In this document: positions 1 through 8,737 of the stretch, piece by piece
How the letters are laid out: every line of letters starts with the position of its first letter
Numbering within the stretch: position 1 is the first letter of the stretch
From: Powellomyces hirtus
Taxonomy: Eukaryota; Chytridiomycota; Chytridiomycetes; Spizellomycetales; Powellomycetaceae
Length of the DNA stretch: 24,937 bases
Reading direction: 5' to 3'
Assembly (NCBI GenBank): GCA_025526995.1
Contig: JAHLKG010000048.1
Span: 1 to 24,937, forward strand
Program-made: the position numbers and the translations under genes
Notes under the pieces: generated by a model
Told to the model about the DNA's origin: nothing
The model's input: only the letters and a program-made list of their open reading frames with translations
Databases searched by the model: none

Positions 1-1
1 T

Positions 2-568
2 TGGAGTGCTGCCAAGCGGATCATCAGATACCTGAAGGGCACAAGCGAACTTGGAATCCTTCTGGGAGGCAAAGAGAATGTCTCTGAGCCTAGGAAGCTG
101 GTTGGATACTCGGATTCCGACTATGCTGGATGTTTGGACACAAGGAGATCAACCACTGGATTCATCTTCATGTTCAACGGGCCTATCACCTGGCAATCCA
201 AGCGGCAGACCACTGTAGCTCTTTCAAGCACGGAAGCAGAGTACATGGCACTAGCCCAGTGCACCAAGGAAGCTGTTTGGCTTCGTCTGCTTGCAGGGGA
301 GCTCGGATTCAAGCAGGATGGACCCACAATGCTCTTTGAGGACAACCAGGGTGCCATTGCTCTTGCTAAGAACCCGACATTGCATGCCAGCACCAAACAC
401 ATTGAAGTGAGGTACCACTTTATCAGAGAAGCACTAGGACGCTTGGAGATTGCATTAGAGTATCTCTCGACTCAGGACATGGTTGCAGACATCTTGACAA
501 AACCACTGGCTAGGGATCAGTTCTTGAAGCTGAGGGACGCCTGTGGGATTACAAAACATGTTTTGTGA
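2..568 (+). CDS. Copia polyprotein, 3' part (RT tail and RNase H), element c
   Basis: The window opens inside the pol frame of element c; codons run from base 2 to the TGA at 566-568. It encodes the RT-RNase H connection and the whole Ty1/copia RNase H domain, which degrades the RNA strand of the RNA-DNA hybrid during cDNA synthesis. Visible landmarks are YSDSDYAG, SSTEAEY and EDNQGA, carrying the usual catalytic Asp/Glu/Asp, then the family-typical TKHIEVRYHFIRE and DILTKPL near the C-terminus. It is identical in frame to the end of the ORF at 8024-12100. The stop lies 7 bp before the 3' LTR, so there is no 3' UTR between gene and LTR. The start is missing only because the window begins here. 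Confidence 0.93.
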   Translation, partial: WSAAKRIIRYLKGTSELGILLGGKENVSEPRKLVGYSDSDYAGCLDTRRSTTGFIFMFNGPITWQSKRQTTVALSSTEAEYMALAQCTKEAVWLRLLAGELGFKQDGPTMLFEDNQGAIALAKNPTLHASTKHIEVRYHFIREALGRLEIALEYLSTQDMVADILTKPLARDQFLKLRDACGITKHVL

Positions 569-575
569 GTGAAAG
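566..575 (+). other. Putative polypurine tract, element c
   Basis: The purine-rich run tgagtgaaag directly precedes the LTR start TGTTGG and overlaps the pol stop codon. This is where plus-strand priming is expected in LTR elements, but the tract is short and interrupted by T. The second copy is at 12098-12107. Confidence 0.45.
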
Positions 576-650
576 TGTTGGAATCTACCTGTGGGCGCCT
601 CTGGGAGGACTTAGAGCACACGGGACATGTGGGAGGACATCCACTTGTGT

Positions 651-730
651 CTAGAATGGTCTGGAATGGTCCAGAATGGTCTAGAACGATCCAGAATAGC
701 TGGAGAGGGCCTGGGAAGGCCTAGAACATG
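651..730 (+). promoter_or_regulatory. 10-bp tandem array in U3 (HSE-like)
   Basis: Eight consecutive 10-mers of the form CTRGAAYGRT, decaying toward the right end: ctagaatggt, ctggaatggt, ccagaatggt, ctagaacgat, ccagaatagc and so on. GAA recurs once per helical turn (654, 664, 674, 684, 694), and a TC dinucleotide falls midway between them. This gives GAAnnNTCnnGAA spacing, close to alternating nGAAn units of a heat-shock element, although the first T of TTC is G or A. Binding by a heat-shock factor is inference. Confidence 0.6.
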
Positions 731-871
731 TCTGGAGCGCTGATAGAAGCGCCAAGAAAAGGCAAGAAGACACCCTGGGATTGGGAACAATACTAGGCCA
801 GGCCAGGGCCGTCTTGGCCAAGCTAGGGCACAGTTAGATTGTCACTACACATGTACTATGATCCAAATTGT

Positions 872-878
872 TATAAAA
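872..878 (+). promoter_or_regulatory. TATA box of family 1 LTR
   Basis: TATAAAA inside ttgttataaaagg, at LTR positions 297-303, conserved in all five family 1 LTRs. It would set the U3/R border some 25-30 bases further on. An AATATAA at 904-910 is a possible, weak polyadenylation hexamer. Confidence 0.7.
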
Positions 879-1075
879 GGACGCCCTCTGGGCATCCCCA
901 ACCAATATAATAACAGTCCAACACACTCTACTTGTCTAGTACACTCTGCCAAACACTACAGGTGACCTTCCCTACCTTGGGAAGCACCTTCAGACCCTCT
1001 GCAAGTCTTGACAATAACCTAGCAACCTATCTGGTATGCTGAGTTCCTGTTTGTAGATGTCAAGACGTCTCAACA

Positions 1076-1738
1076 CCAGGCGGCCAACACCATGGCAGAA
1101 GCGGCGGGGGGTCCAGCCAGCCCCTTGACCACAGCGGAACGCATGTGTTAAGGCTGTGGCTGTGGCTTGAATTGATGTATCGGACGCGTTTGTCATTACA
1201 TTGGATGTGTTTGTCCATTTCTTTGACCTCAGTAAATGTATTTTCCGGTGTATGAGTCGGTGAGCTTGACGCGTTTTGTCCTTGAGCAAGTTTGGGTGAC
1301 AGAAGCCATCGGAGTTGGTGAGATGTGAAAACATTCCCCAAACAGGACGTGTGGTGATGGCTGTTTATAGTGCGGTTGCAGTCTTGAATGACGGCGCTCT
1401 CATCTTCAGAGGTAACTCTCTTTCCATCTTTGGCGAGTGCGGAGACTGAGATGAGGGTTTTTTGCGAGGTTTGGAACATAGAGAACATCAGATGAGAGGT
1501 ACATCTCCATCTGAAAGCTTCAAGGTAGCATTCCCTTTCGCTTTGGCATCCAGAAAGGTGTTGTTTCCAAATCTGATGCACGTCAAATGATCTTTGTAGG
1601 ATTGAGAATGAAATATCCATTGTCATGTGCTGTGAGCAGCCCGAATCCAGATTTGCCAATGTAGTGGCATTGTGCGCTTTTTGCAATGTTGGCATTATGA
1701 GCGGGTTTCAAGGCTTTGACAGCCTTGGTCTTGAGGGG
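1076..1738 (-). pseudogene. Family 2 copia-like protease region, broken (unit 1)
   Basis: Read on the minus strand, this follows the family 2 gag and carries the copia-type aspartic protease active site in NLDSGCSQHM (DSG codons at 1639-1647). Beyond it come a stretch resembling the usual downstream segment (VPLTDVLYVPKL-like in the unit 2 copy) and about 300 bases whose product I do not recognise. The frame is lost repeatedly: many one-base indels separate this copy from 12608-13263, and both copies share a frame shift just after the DSG motif. The element stops at 1076, where the element c 3' LTR adjoins it. No integrase, RT or RNase H of this family follows. Confidence 0.6.
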
Positions 1739-3000
1739 ACAATTGAATGGAGTATGTACATTTGAATTGCATAACTAACAGGGGAAGTTCTGTCTCTTCT
1801 TCGAGTCTGTGGTCTTTCTTCGCATCGGTCTTCTTGGTGACTTGAGCCGTCTTTCTTTGAAGGTTGGGCTTCAAGCGCGATGTTTTCGCTCTTCTTGGCA
1901 CAATGGTTGTTTTGGTTACTCTTGTTACTTCCATTGTCCAAACGTTTGGCGGCCCGCTTGTAGGCCTTTGAGATCTTTGAAACTTTGGGTTCTGACGAGC
2001 TCCGCTGATGTTCGTTCATGCCTCAAAGGTATAGAACCATTTGTAGACTAGAATCGGGATGTCCGAGACAAGTTGACTGGTAATCTTTGTGAAAGACCTT
2101 CTGTACTGTGAGATGGTATGGCTTCCTTCTCATAGTCTTTCAAGCTGAGTGAGTAGGGTCTCCTCGTGATCAGTTTGTTGGTAATGTCAAAGGAACGGTC
2201 ACTTGAAGTTTGCCAATTTGTGATGGGAGGATATTTCCCTTCATCTCCTTCTTGCAGTAATGTCCGTACCATTGCTTTGCATCACCAGTGAGCTTGCTGA
2301 ATATGAAGGAGAGTTGTTCTTCTCCAGGTACAGATTTGAGGCAAAAGACCACATCAACTTGATCAACGAAGTCGACAAGTTTTGGATGATTTCCCGTTCC
2401 GTTTGAATTTCATAACTTCATTGATCGCTGATTCAAAGAATTTGAATGATGTGTGCTGGACTTCACAGTCTTTGCTCTTTCGGCTGCTTGTAGTTGTAGT
2501 GCTCTCCGTTGGGAAAGGCGGGGGACGAAAGTGAGGGGCAACTGGGGGCTTCAACTCCGCCGTGAGCAACAAGATTTCGCGCAAAAGAATACCCAGGGCC
2601 TCCTTTTGGGCTTTGCATCGGTTGAATGAAACGGGTAGATTGTAGCCACTGATGTGAGTATTTCCATTTTTCAAAACTTCTCATGTTGATGGGAAGGTGT
2701 TGTAAGCAAGAGGATTTGACTTAGTCAAGAGAGTCTTCTCCAACTTCCAATCCATGGTCGACTTTTCGTTCATTTCCATCTTGAACCTCTGCAGAAGGTG
2801 CATGACTATGTCAGTCTGCGGTCCGGTCAGTTCTGTCGCCCGGTTCTGCATGATTTCTCCAGGATTCATCTCATCCACATTGGCATCTGCTTCGTGGGAA
2901 TCATGGTTAGATCGAGGCATCGATATAACGTCTTCTTCAGCGTCAGGACCCAGTTTGGCTTCTTGTGTGGCTTGACGGGCTTGTTGGCGGGTCTGCACCT
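1739..3000 (-). pseudogene. Family 2 gag, broken (unit 1)
   Basis: Minus-strand gag remnant, read downward from about 3000. Visible parts are a basic/glutamine-rich N-terminus (QTRQQARQATQEAK), an acidic stretch, and a capsid-like region with KLTGDAKQWY resembling the Retrotrans_gag type. Next come a lysine/asparagine-rich linker and a CCHC zinc knuckle at 1739-1780 interrupted by a TAG codon (1775-1777). The frame changes several times; compared with 13264-14511 there are many single-base insertions. Gag would package RNA into virus-like particles, but this copy cannot make a continuous protein. No convincing ATG opens the frame. Confidence 0.6.
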
Positions 3001-3130
3001 CCTTAAATGGGAGATCTTGCAGTAGCGTCTGACGGTTGTGCTCGGCGGTACTTTCTTGGCACTTGAATTTGACAGAAGATTGTAGCTTACAGGTTTTACA
3101 AAGGGAGAATGACTCGAATTTGAACCGGTC

Positions 3131-3143
3131 TAGGGCTCATAAC
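3131..3143 (-). other. Family 2 primer-binding site (unit 1)
   Basis: The minus strand reads GTTATGAGCCCTA right after the putative LTR end. It is the same tRNA-Met anticodon-arm complement seen in family 1, with the second leading G replaced by T compared with unit 2. Confidence 0.55.
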
Positions 3144-3144
3144 A

Positions 3145-3382
3145 TATTGGAGATATTGGCACTTCCAGTACTTTATTGGAATTGCAGAGGATCGGCTGAA
3201 TTCGATGCTGCAGCCCTCCAGTATACTTCGTAAGAGGGGGTACAGAGCTCTTCTGTGATGCAGTTGACGAGGTAGCATTGTCAGATGACGGAGATGTAAT
3301 GTATGTGAATGTATTTTTTATGTCTAAAGTCCTATCGGTAATGTCTCGCTTCGAGTGTTCTAATCTACTTTTTCTCCAATCA
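3145..3382 (-). repeat. Putative family 2 LTR (unit 1)
   Basis: About 238 bp between TGATTGGAG and CTCCAATA on the minus strand, with an 8-bp inverted terminal repeat ATTGGAGA/TCTCCAAT. It contains an AT-rich TATA-like run (3312-3321) and, further along, AATAAA (minus strand, 3172-3177), in LTR order, and is followed directly by a PBS. The end is TA rather than CA. Only one copy exists per unit, so it cannot be confirmed by pairing with a partner LTR. Confidence 0.5.
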
Positions 3383-3628
3383 CATGATCACACGTAATCC
3401 ATTCAGCTCTTAGCGTACCGGTATGGTGGTCACGCATTCTAGTCGGAGAATCCAAGTAAGGATCTAATGTAAGGACCAAACGTTGAGTACGCAAATCTCA
3501 ACATTCCAATAAGTCCATCCAGGTGGTTGCGGTGTTCGACCGAGTTCAACTTCATATGGTGTAAGACCATTAAGAAGTCGACAGGGAGTTGAATTGATAG
3601 TTTTCGCCAGAGTAATTCAGATATTTTT
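3383..3628 (-). pseudogene. Copia integrase scrap joined to element a (unit 1)
   Basis: The segment between the family 2 LTR and the end of element a. On the minus strand, 3628 down to about 3519 encodes a fragment typical of the region after the copia integrase core (INSTPCRLLNGLTPYE in one frame), with a shift next to its tryptophan. The remaining bases, 3383-3518, show nothing I recognise. The boundary with element a lies at the shared gcatagtc (3629-3636). Confidence 0.55.
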
Positions 3629-6600
3629 GCATAGTCGGAATCCGAGTATCCAACCAGCTTCCTAGCTCAGAGACATTCTCTTTGCCTCCCAGAAGGATTC
3701 CAAGTTCGCTTGTGCCCTTCAGGTATCTGATGATCCGCTTGGCAGCACTCCAATGCTCCTTTCCAGGCTTTGCAAGGTACTTGGACACAATTCCAACTGC
3801 AGCAGCAATGTCAGGGCGTGTTCCTAGCATGGCATAGATCAAACTGCCCACTGCATTCCTGTATGGCACAGAGCTCATCTCCAGCTCATCCGTCTCATTC
3901 TGAGGTGCCATGTTGTTTCTGAGGTGCAGTCCATGTTCCATAGGCGTGGCATGAACCTTGGCATCTCCCATGTTGAATTTCGAAACGACCTCTTCAACAT
4001 TACTTCTTCTGAGACAACCAGATGGTGCGGGTGCTTCTGCTCCGTCTGATGTGAATCCCAAGGAAGTAATTCAGCTCTCCAAGGTCTGTCATCTCAAAAG
4101 CTCGCCTCAGCTCCTTCTTGACATCCCCCAGCTGTTCCTTGCTTGATGAGGCCACAATGAGGTCGTCCACATAGATCAGAATGTACTCTGTTGTCCCATT
4201 CTGACTCCTGTAGTACATGCAAGGCTCTGCAGTCGACTGCACAAAGCCCATAGACTTCAGTTTGTGGTCTATCTTGTGGTTGAAGCGCCTTGCTGATTGC
4301 TTGAGGCCGTAGAGGGGTCTCCCAAGCTTGCAGACCCGTCCTGGATGCTTGGAATCCTCAAAGCCCTCTGGTTGGCGCATGTAGATCACATAGTCCAGAT
4401 CCCCTTGCAAGAATGCTGTCTTCACGTCCATCTGATGTGCCTCCAAGTCATCTGTGGCAATGATGGAGAACAGCAGTCTCATGGGACCAAACTTGGCAAC
4501 AGGAGCAAACGTCTCCTGATAGTCCAATCCCCTCTCTCTGAGAAAATCCCTTGGCAACAAGTCTTGCCTTGTATCTGTCAAGCTCTCCTGTGTCCTTCAG
4601 CTTTCGTTTGAAGACCCACTTGCATCCAATAGCTTTTCTGCCCCTTGGCAGGTCCACAAGTTGCCATGTCCCATTCTTGACAAGAGCATCCATCTCTTCC
4701 TGAGCAGCCTGACGCCATTGTGAAGCATCTGGCATGGTCTGGCTCTCCTTGTAGCTTGTGGGCTCGTTTGAGACAAAGGAGACAGCATAGGCAACTGCAG
4801 CAACGTTTGCAGCGTTGCTTGAAGCCTTCCACCACTCTCCTGGCGGCTTCCTGAGTCTTTTGGGGGTTGGAGAAGGCTCTGCAGCACTCTCATAGTCAGA
4901 GGACGGCTCAGGGGTCCGTTCCCTTATGTTCTCCTCTCCCTCTGACATGGCTGTGTCCTCAGAGTCGTCACTGACATCCTGCAGCTCGTCACTGACATCC
5001 TGCAGCTTCATTTCAGGCCCAATTCCCACTTCCAGGCTCTCAGCAGGCACTTGGGGCGTCTGAGCAGACTGGAGGGATGGAATGAAGCTCTTCTCATCGA
5101 ATTTGACACTTCTGGAGAACAGGATCTTCTTAGTCTGTATGTCCATAAGCCGGTATTCCTTGCTGTGGGAGCTATACCCCAGCATGATGCACTTGACGGC
5201 AGCATCATCCAGCTTCTGGCGCTTGTTGGGTTGAATGTAGGCATAGGCAATGCATCCAAACGTCCTCAAATGTCCCAGAGATGGTGGGATACCATGGAAC
5301 ATCTCATAAGGCGTCTTGGGGCATGCAACAGTGGGAGATCTGTTCCTCAGATAGACTGCTGTCATGATTGCTTCTCCCCAGAAACGCTTGTCCAAGCCTG
5401 ACTGCTTCAACAAACATCTCCCCATCTCCATAAGGGTACGGTTGGCTCGTTCAGCAACACCATTTTGCTGTGGAGTATTTACTGAACTCCTCTGATGCTG
5501 TGTGCCCTTCTCCTTGAAGTGGTCCCTTAGCAAGTTGCTCATGTACTCGCCTCCTGGGTCGGATCTGACAGCTTTGATCTGCTTTCCATGTAGGGGGACG
5601 AGTGCTGCTTCCAGCTCCTGATAGTGCCTAGCAACTTCTCCCTTGGTCTTCATAAGGCAAACATGGAAATATCTCGTCTTGTCATCAATGAATGTGACAA
5701 AATAGCGATATCCAGTGATTGTGGGCGGTTCAACTGGTCCCCAGACGTCTGTGTGGATCAATCCCAGCTTCTCTGATGCTCTGGAGGCCTGTGCCTTGGG
5801 GAATGGCGCTCTGCTTGCTTTGCTGAGTGCACAAGTGTCACAAATGCTCAAGCTCCCACTGGTTCGAACGCCCTTGGCAAGCTTGGTGAGCCTTCCAATG
5901 TCTGCAACGTTCAAATGGCCGAGTCTCTGATGCCATAGGGACAAGTCCTGACTTGTTGTGTCCCTTCCAACATTGTGGGCAATCCCAGCATTTGCCTGCC
6001 CATGTGTTGTCTCGAATGTGTAGACAAATTGGTTCTCTTTGGCAAGGAAAGCCATCCCATCCTTTGCAATGATCCGAGCAGCCTGTGGTCCCACTTCAAA
6101 ACAAGCTCCAGCTTTGGCAAGGCGAGCCAGTGATAGGAGGTTCTTGGTCATCTTGGGGACGTGCCAGCAGTTCTGGATTTGCAGGGGCACTGTCTTCCCC
6201 TCTGTGTTGATCACCCATGTGTGAAGCGTTCCATGCCCCACAGCTTCCAATGTGTAATTGTCTGCCATCTCAATGGCAACAGGAGACATCTTCTCATAGT
6301 CACCAAACAGCTCTCTGCGGCCAGTCATGTGCTGAGAGGCTCCTGAGTCCAAAATCCAAGTGTTGGATGTCAGGGATGGCATCTGAGTTCCAATGGTGGT
6401 GAAAGCAAAGCCTCCAGGCGTCTGTTGAGTCAACTTGGCCTGGTTTAGGCCCTTCTTCTCGTCTGCTGCCCTCTTGTGGTATTCCTTCTTGATGTGGCCC
6501 TTCTTGTTGCAGTAGTGACAGACCGCCTCCTTCTTCCAATCTGGTTTTCCCCCAACCTTGTTGGTCTTCTGAGCATTCCCTTTGGTGTCAGCTTGTGTGG

Positions 6601-7219
6601 AGAAGGCTTTTGCTGCCTTTCCAGAGTTCTTCTTTCCATCTGCACGCCTCATTTCCTCCTGCAACAGCCTGGATGTCACAAAAGCCAAGTCCAGCTTCTC
6701 ATTGGTTGACTCCAGAGTCATCACAAGGGTGTCAAAGGCTTCTGGAAGGGAAGAGAGCAAGGAGAACACATGGTCCTCCTCAGAAACGGGAGCTCCGATG
6801 GCTGCAAGTTCCTGGGTCATCCTCTTGATCTTGTTGATGTGGATGGTCATGGAATCAGTTGGGTTCATTGTCACAGTGAGGAACCGACGTCTCAGGAAGT
6901 GTCTGTTGGCAACCCCCTTCTTCTCATGCACCTCCCTCAGCTTTTCCCATGCTTCAAGGGCGGATTCAGCCTCATGAACATGCATCAATTGCTCATCATT
7001 CAAAGACATGATCAGCAGAGCCAGAGCTCTCTCATCTCGACGTATCCAGTCGTCTGATGCTGTGTTGGTGGCCTTGGCAGTTCCAGAGCCGTCCTTGATG
7101 TCAATGGCATCCCAAAGTCCCTTCTCAATCAACAGCATCTTCATTTTCAACTTCCAAAGGTGAAAGTTCTCCCCAGTGAACCTCTCAATGGACACTCGGA
7201 TGTCAGAGTCGCCAGCCAT
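3629..7219 (-). pseudogene. Family 1 gag-pol polyprotein, element a, frameshifted and 3'-truncated (unit 1)
   Basis: Copy of the polyprotein at 14950-18729, same start (ATG at 7217-7219, MAGDSDIR). The first 897 residues are intact: gag, zinc knuckle (last Cys replaced by Tyr), protease DSG, HHCC and D,D35E integrase, and the start of RT. An extra C in the run at 4529-4532 then shifts the frame in early RT. Two further one-base changes follow: an extra T near 4000 and a missing G near 3664. The YVDD core and the rest of RT are therefore encoded in other frames. The gene stops in RNase H after SDSDYA, where it meets the integrase scrap. The breaks are absent from unit 2, so sequencing error is as likely as real decay. 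A 21-bp tandem duplication lies at 4965-5006. Confidence 0.88.
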
Positions 7220-7499
7220 CTTGTGCAAAGAGTGTGGCAAAATGGGATAGTCCCGGTGTTCAACCACAAGTGGTCAGAACCTGCTCCAGAAAATCCACTC
7301 CAGTCCAGTTCCAGTCCAGACAATAGCTCGTTCGATGGTCAGACGCAGGTGTCCTATGCCTGCTATCTAGGCTTCTCGAGTGCTCAAACAGTTCTCCAAG
7401 TCCTCAGCAGCACCAGTGATAGGCACAGTGACGTGTTTCCCAGATAGGGATAGAGGTGGAGTCAGTATTGTTCAGACAGCTGTGTCAGGGCTCATAACC
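7220..7499 (-). other. Element a 5' leader with PBS (unit 1)
   Basis: Untranslated leader between LTR and gag start. The PBS GGTTATGAGCCCTGAC is its first 16 bases (7484-7499). The ATG inside the PBS opens a seven-codon upstream ORF ending in TGA. A short cagtccag repeat occurs at about 7301-7318; its length differs by one base between copies (tccagttccag here, tccagttcag in unit 2). In-frame GTG/GTT codons precede the gag ATG but no ATG does. Confidence 0.75.
7484..7499 (-). other. Half-tRNA-Met primer-binding site, element a (unit 1)
   Basis: GGTTATGAGCCCTGAC on the minus strand abuts the LTR end. Its complement, CAGGGCTCATAACC, reads as an anticodon arm with a CAT anticodon and matches yeast-type initiator tRNA-Met. 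It does not match a tRNA 3' end. Confidence 0.8.
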
Positions 7500-7696
7500 T
7501 GTTGAGACGTCTTGACATCTACAAACAGGAACTCAGCATACCAGATAGGTTGCTAGGTTGTTGTCAAGAATTGCAGAGGGTCTGAAGGTGCTTCCCAAGG
7601 TAGGGAAGGTCGCCTGTAGTGTTTGGCAGAGTGTACTAGACAAGTAGAGTGTGTTGGACTGTTATTATATTGGTTGGGGATGCCCAGAGGGCGTCC

Positions 7697-7703
7697 TTTT
7701 ATA
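7697..7703 (-). promoter_or_regulatory. TATA box, chimeric LTR
   Basis: TATAAAA on the minus strand, within the 7668-7724 interval where the two parental LTR types switch. Confidence 0.65.
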
Positions 7704-7844
7704 ACAATTTGGATCATAGTACATTTGTAGTGACAATGTAACTGTGCCCTAGCTTGGCCAAGACGGCCCTGGCCTGGCCTAGTATTGTTCCCAATTACAA
7801 GGTGTCTTTTTGCCTTTTCTTGGCGCTTCTATCAGTGCTCCAGA

Positions 7845-7924
7845 CGTGTTCTAGGCCTTCCCAGGCCCTCTCCAGCTATTCTGGATCGTTCTAGACCATT
7901 CTGGATCATTCCAGACCATTCTAG
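7845..7924 (-). promoter_or_regulatory. 10-bp tandem array in U3 (chimeric LTR)
   Basis: Same array as 651-730, on the minus strand. One unit reads ctggatcatt on the + strand instead of ctggaccatt. Confidence 0.55.
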
Positions 7925-7999
7925 ACACAAGTGGATGTCCTCCCACATGTCCTGTATGCTCTAAGTCCTCCCAGAGGCGCCCACAGGTAGATTCCAACA

Positions 8000-8737
8000 A
8001 AGCATTTCTGGGGAGAACCAATCATGACAGCAGTGTATCTGAGGAACAGATCTTCCACTGTTGCATGCCCCAAGACGCCTTATGAGATGTTCTATGGTAT
8101 CCCACCATCTCTGGGACATTTGAGGAGGTTTGGATGCATTGCCTATGCCTACATTCAACCCAACAAGCGCCAGAAGCTGGATGATGCTGCCATCAAGTGC
8201 ATCATGCTGGGATATAGCTTCCACAGCAAGGAATACTGGCTTATGGACGTACAGACTAAGAAGATCCTGTTCTCCAGAAGTGTCAAATTCAATGAGAAGA
8301 GCTTCATTCCATCCCTCCAGTCTGCTCAGATGCCCCAAGTGCGCGCTGAGAGCCTGGAAGTGGGAATTGGGCCTGAAATGAAGCTGCAGGATGTCAGTGA
8401 CGACTCTGAAGACACCCACATGTCAGAGGGAGAGGAGAACGTGAGGGAACGGACCCCTGAGCTGTACTCTGACTATGAGAGTGCTGCAGAGCCTTCTCCA
8501 ACTCCCAAAAGACTCAGGAAGCTGCCAGGAGAGGGGTGGAAGGCTTCAAGCAATGCTGCAAACGTTGCTGCAGTTGCTTATGCTGTCTCCTTTGTCACAA
8601 ACGAGCCCACAAGCTACAAGGAGAGCCAGACCATGCCAGATGGTTTGCAATGGCGTCAGGCTGCTCAGGAAGAGATGGATGCTCTTGCCAAGAATGGGAC
8701 ATGGCAACTTGTGGATCAGCCAACAGGCAGAAAAGCT
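8000..8737 (+). repeat. Extra integrase/RT segment of element c (direct repeat of 9922-10659)
   Basis: Covers the same stretch as the matching part of the main pol frame, from the integrase FWGE motif to the GRKA of early RT. Scattered substitutions distinguish it, such as FYG for FHG, LRRF for LRTF and KLPGEG for KPPGEW. It ends at a three-base overlap (gct) shared by both parent sequences at the junction with the gag zinc-knuckle region. Repeated at 21399-22136. Confidence 0.85.

Larger units (their letters stand above)
576..1075 (+). repeat. Family 1 LTR (3' LTR of element c)
   Basis: 500-bp LTR beginning TGTTGGAATC and ending TCTCAACA, with 5-bp terminal inverted repeats TGTTG/CAACA. It immediately follows the RNase H stop codon. 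U3 holds a 10-bp tandem array (651-730) and a GC-rich stretch with ggccagg and ttggccaa motifs (about 794-825). A TATA box lies at 872-878. It differs from the LTR at 12108-12607 by a single noted substitution (c/t near 810) and from the element a LTR at 19009-19508 by about three, so the insertions are recent. The flank at 1076 is family 2 sequence. Confidence 0.95.
7500..7999 (-). repeat. Family 1 LTR, chimeric (unit 1)
   Basis: 500-bp LTR with TGTTG/CAACA ends, serving as 5' LTR of element a. From 7500 to 7668 it carries the variants of the unit 2 LTR at 19009-19508 (7578 G, 7612 G, 7664 A, 7667 A). From 7725 onward it carries those of the LTR at 20899-21398 (7725 T, 7738 G, and all later differences). 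The switch therefore falls within 7668-7724. The TATA box is at 7697-7703. The outer end (7992-7999) directly abuts integrase coding sequence of element c. Confidence 0.95.

Noticed and set aside
651..730. Possible CRISPR-like or satellite array
   Set aside because: The repeat has no spacers, only eight decaying 10-mers, and lies wholly inside an LTR.
794..830. ggccagg/ttggccaagc repeats as a transcription terminator hairpin
   Set aside because: Short imperfect inverted repeats upstream of the TATA box in U3; the location does not fit termination and no T-run follows.
7220..7267. Sixteen extra residues before MAGDSDIR in element a
   Set aside because: That extension begins at GTG. In a eukaryotic element the first ATG in frame (7217-7219) is the better start, and element b lacks a comparable ATG as well.
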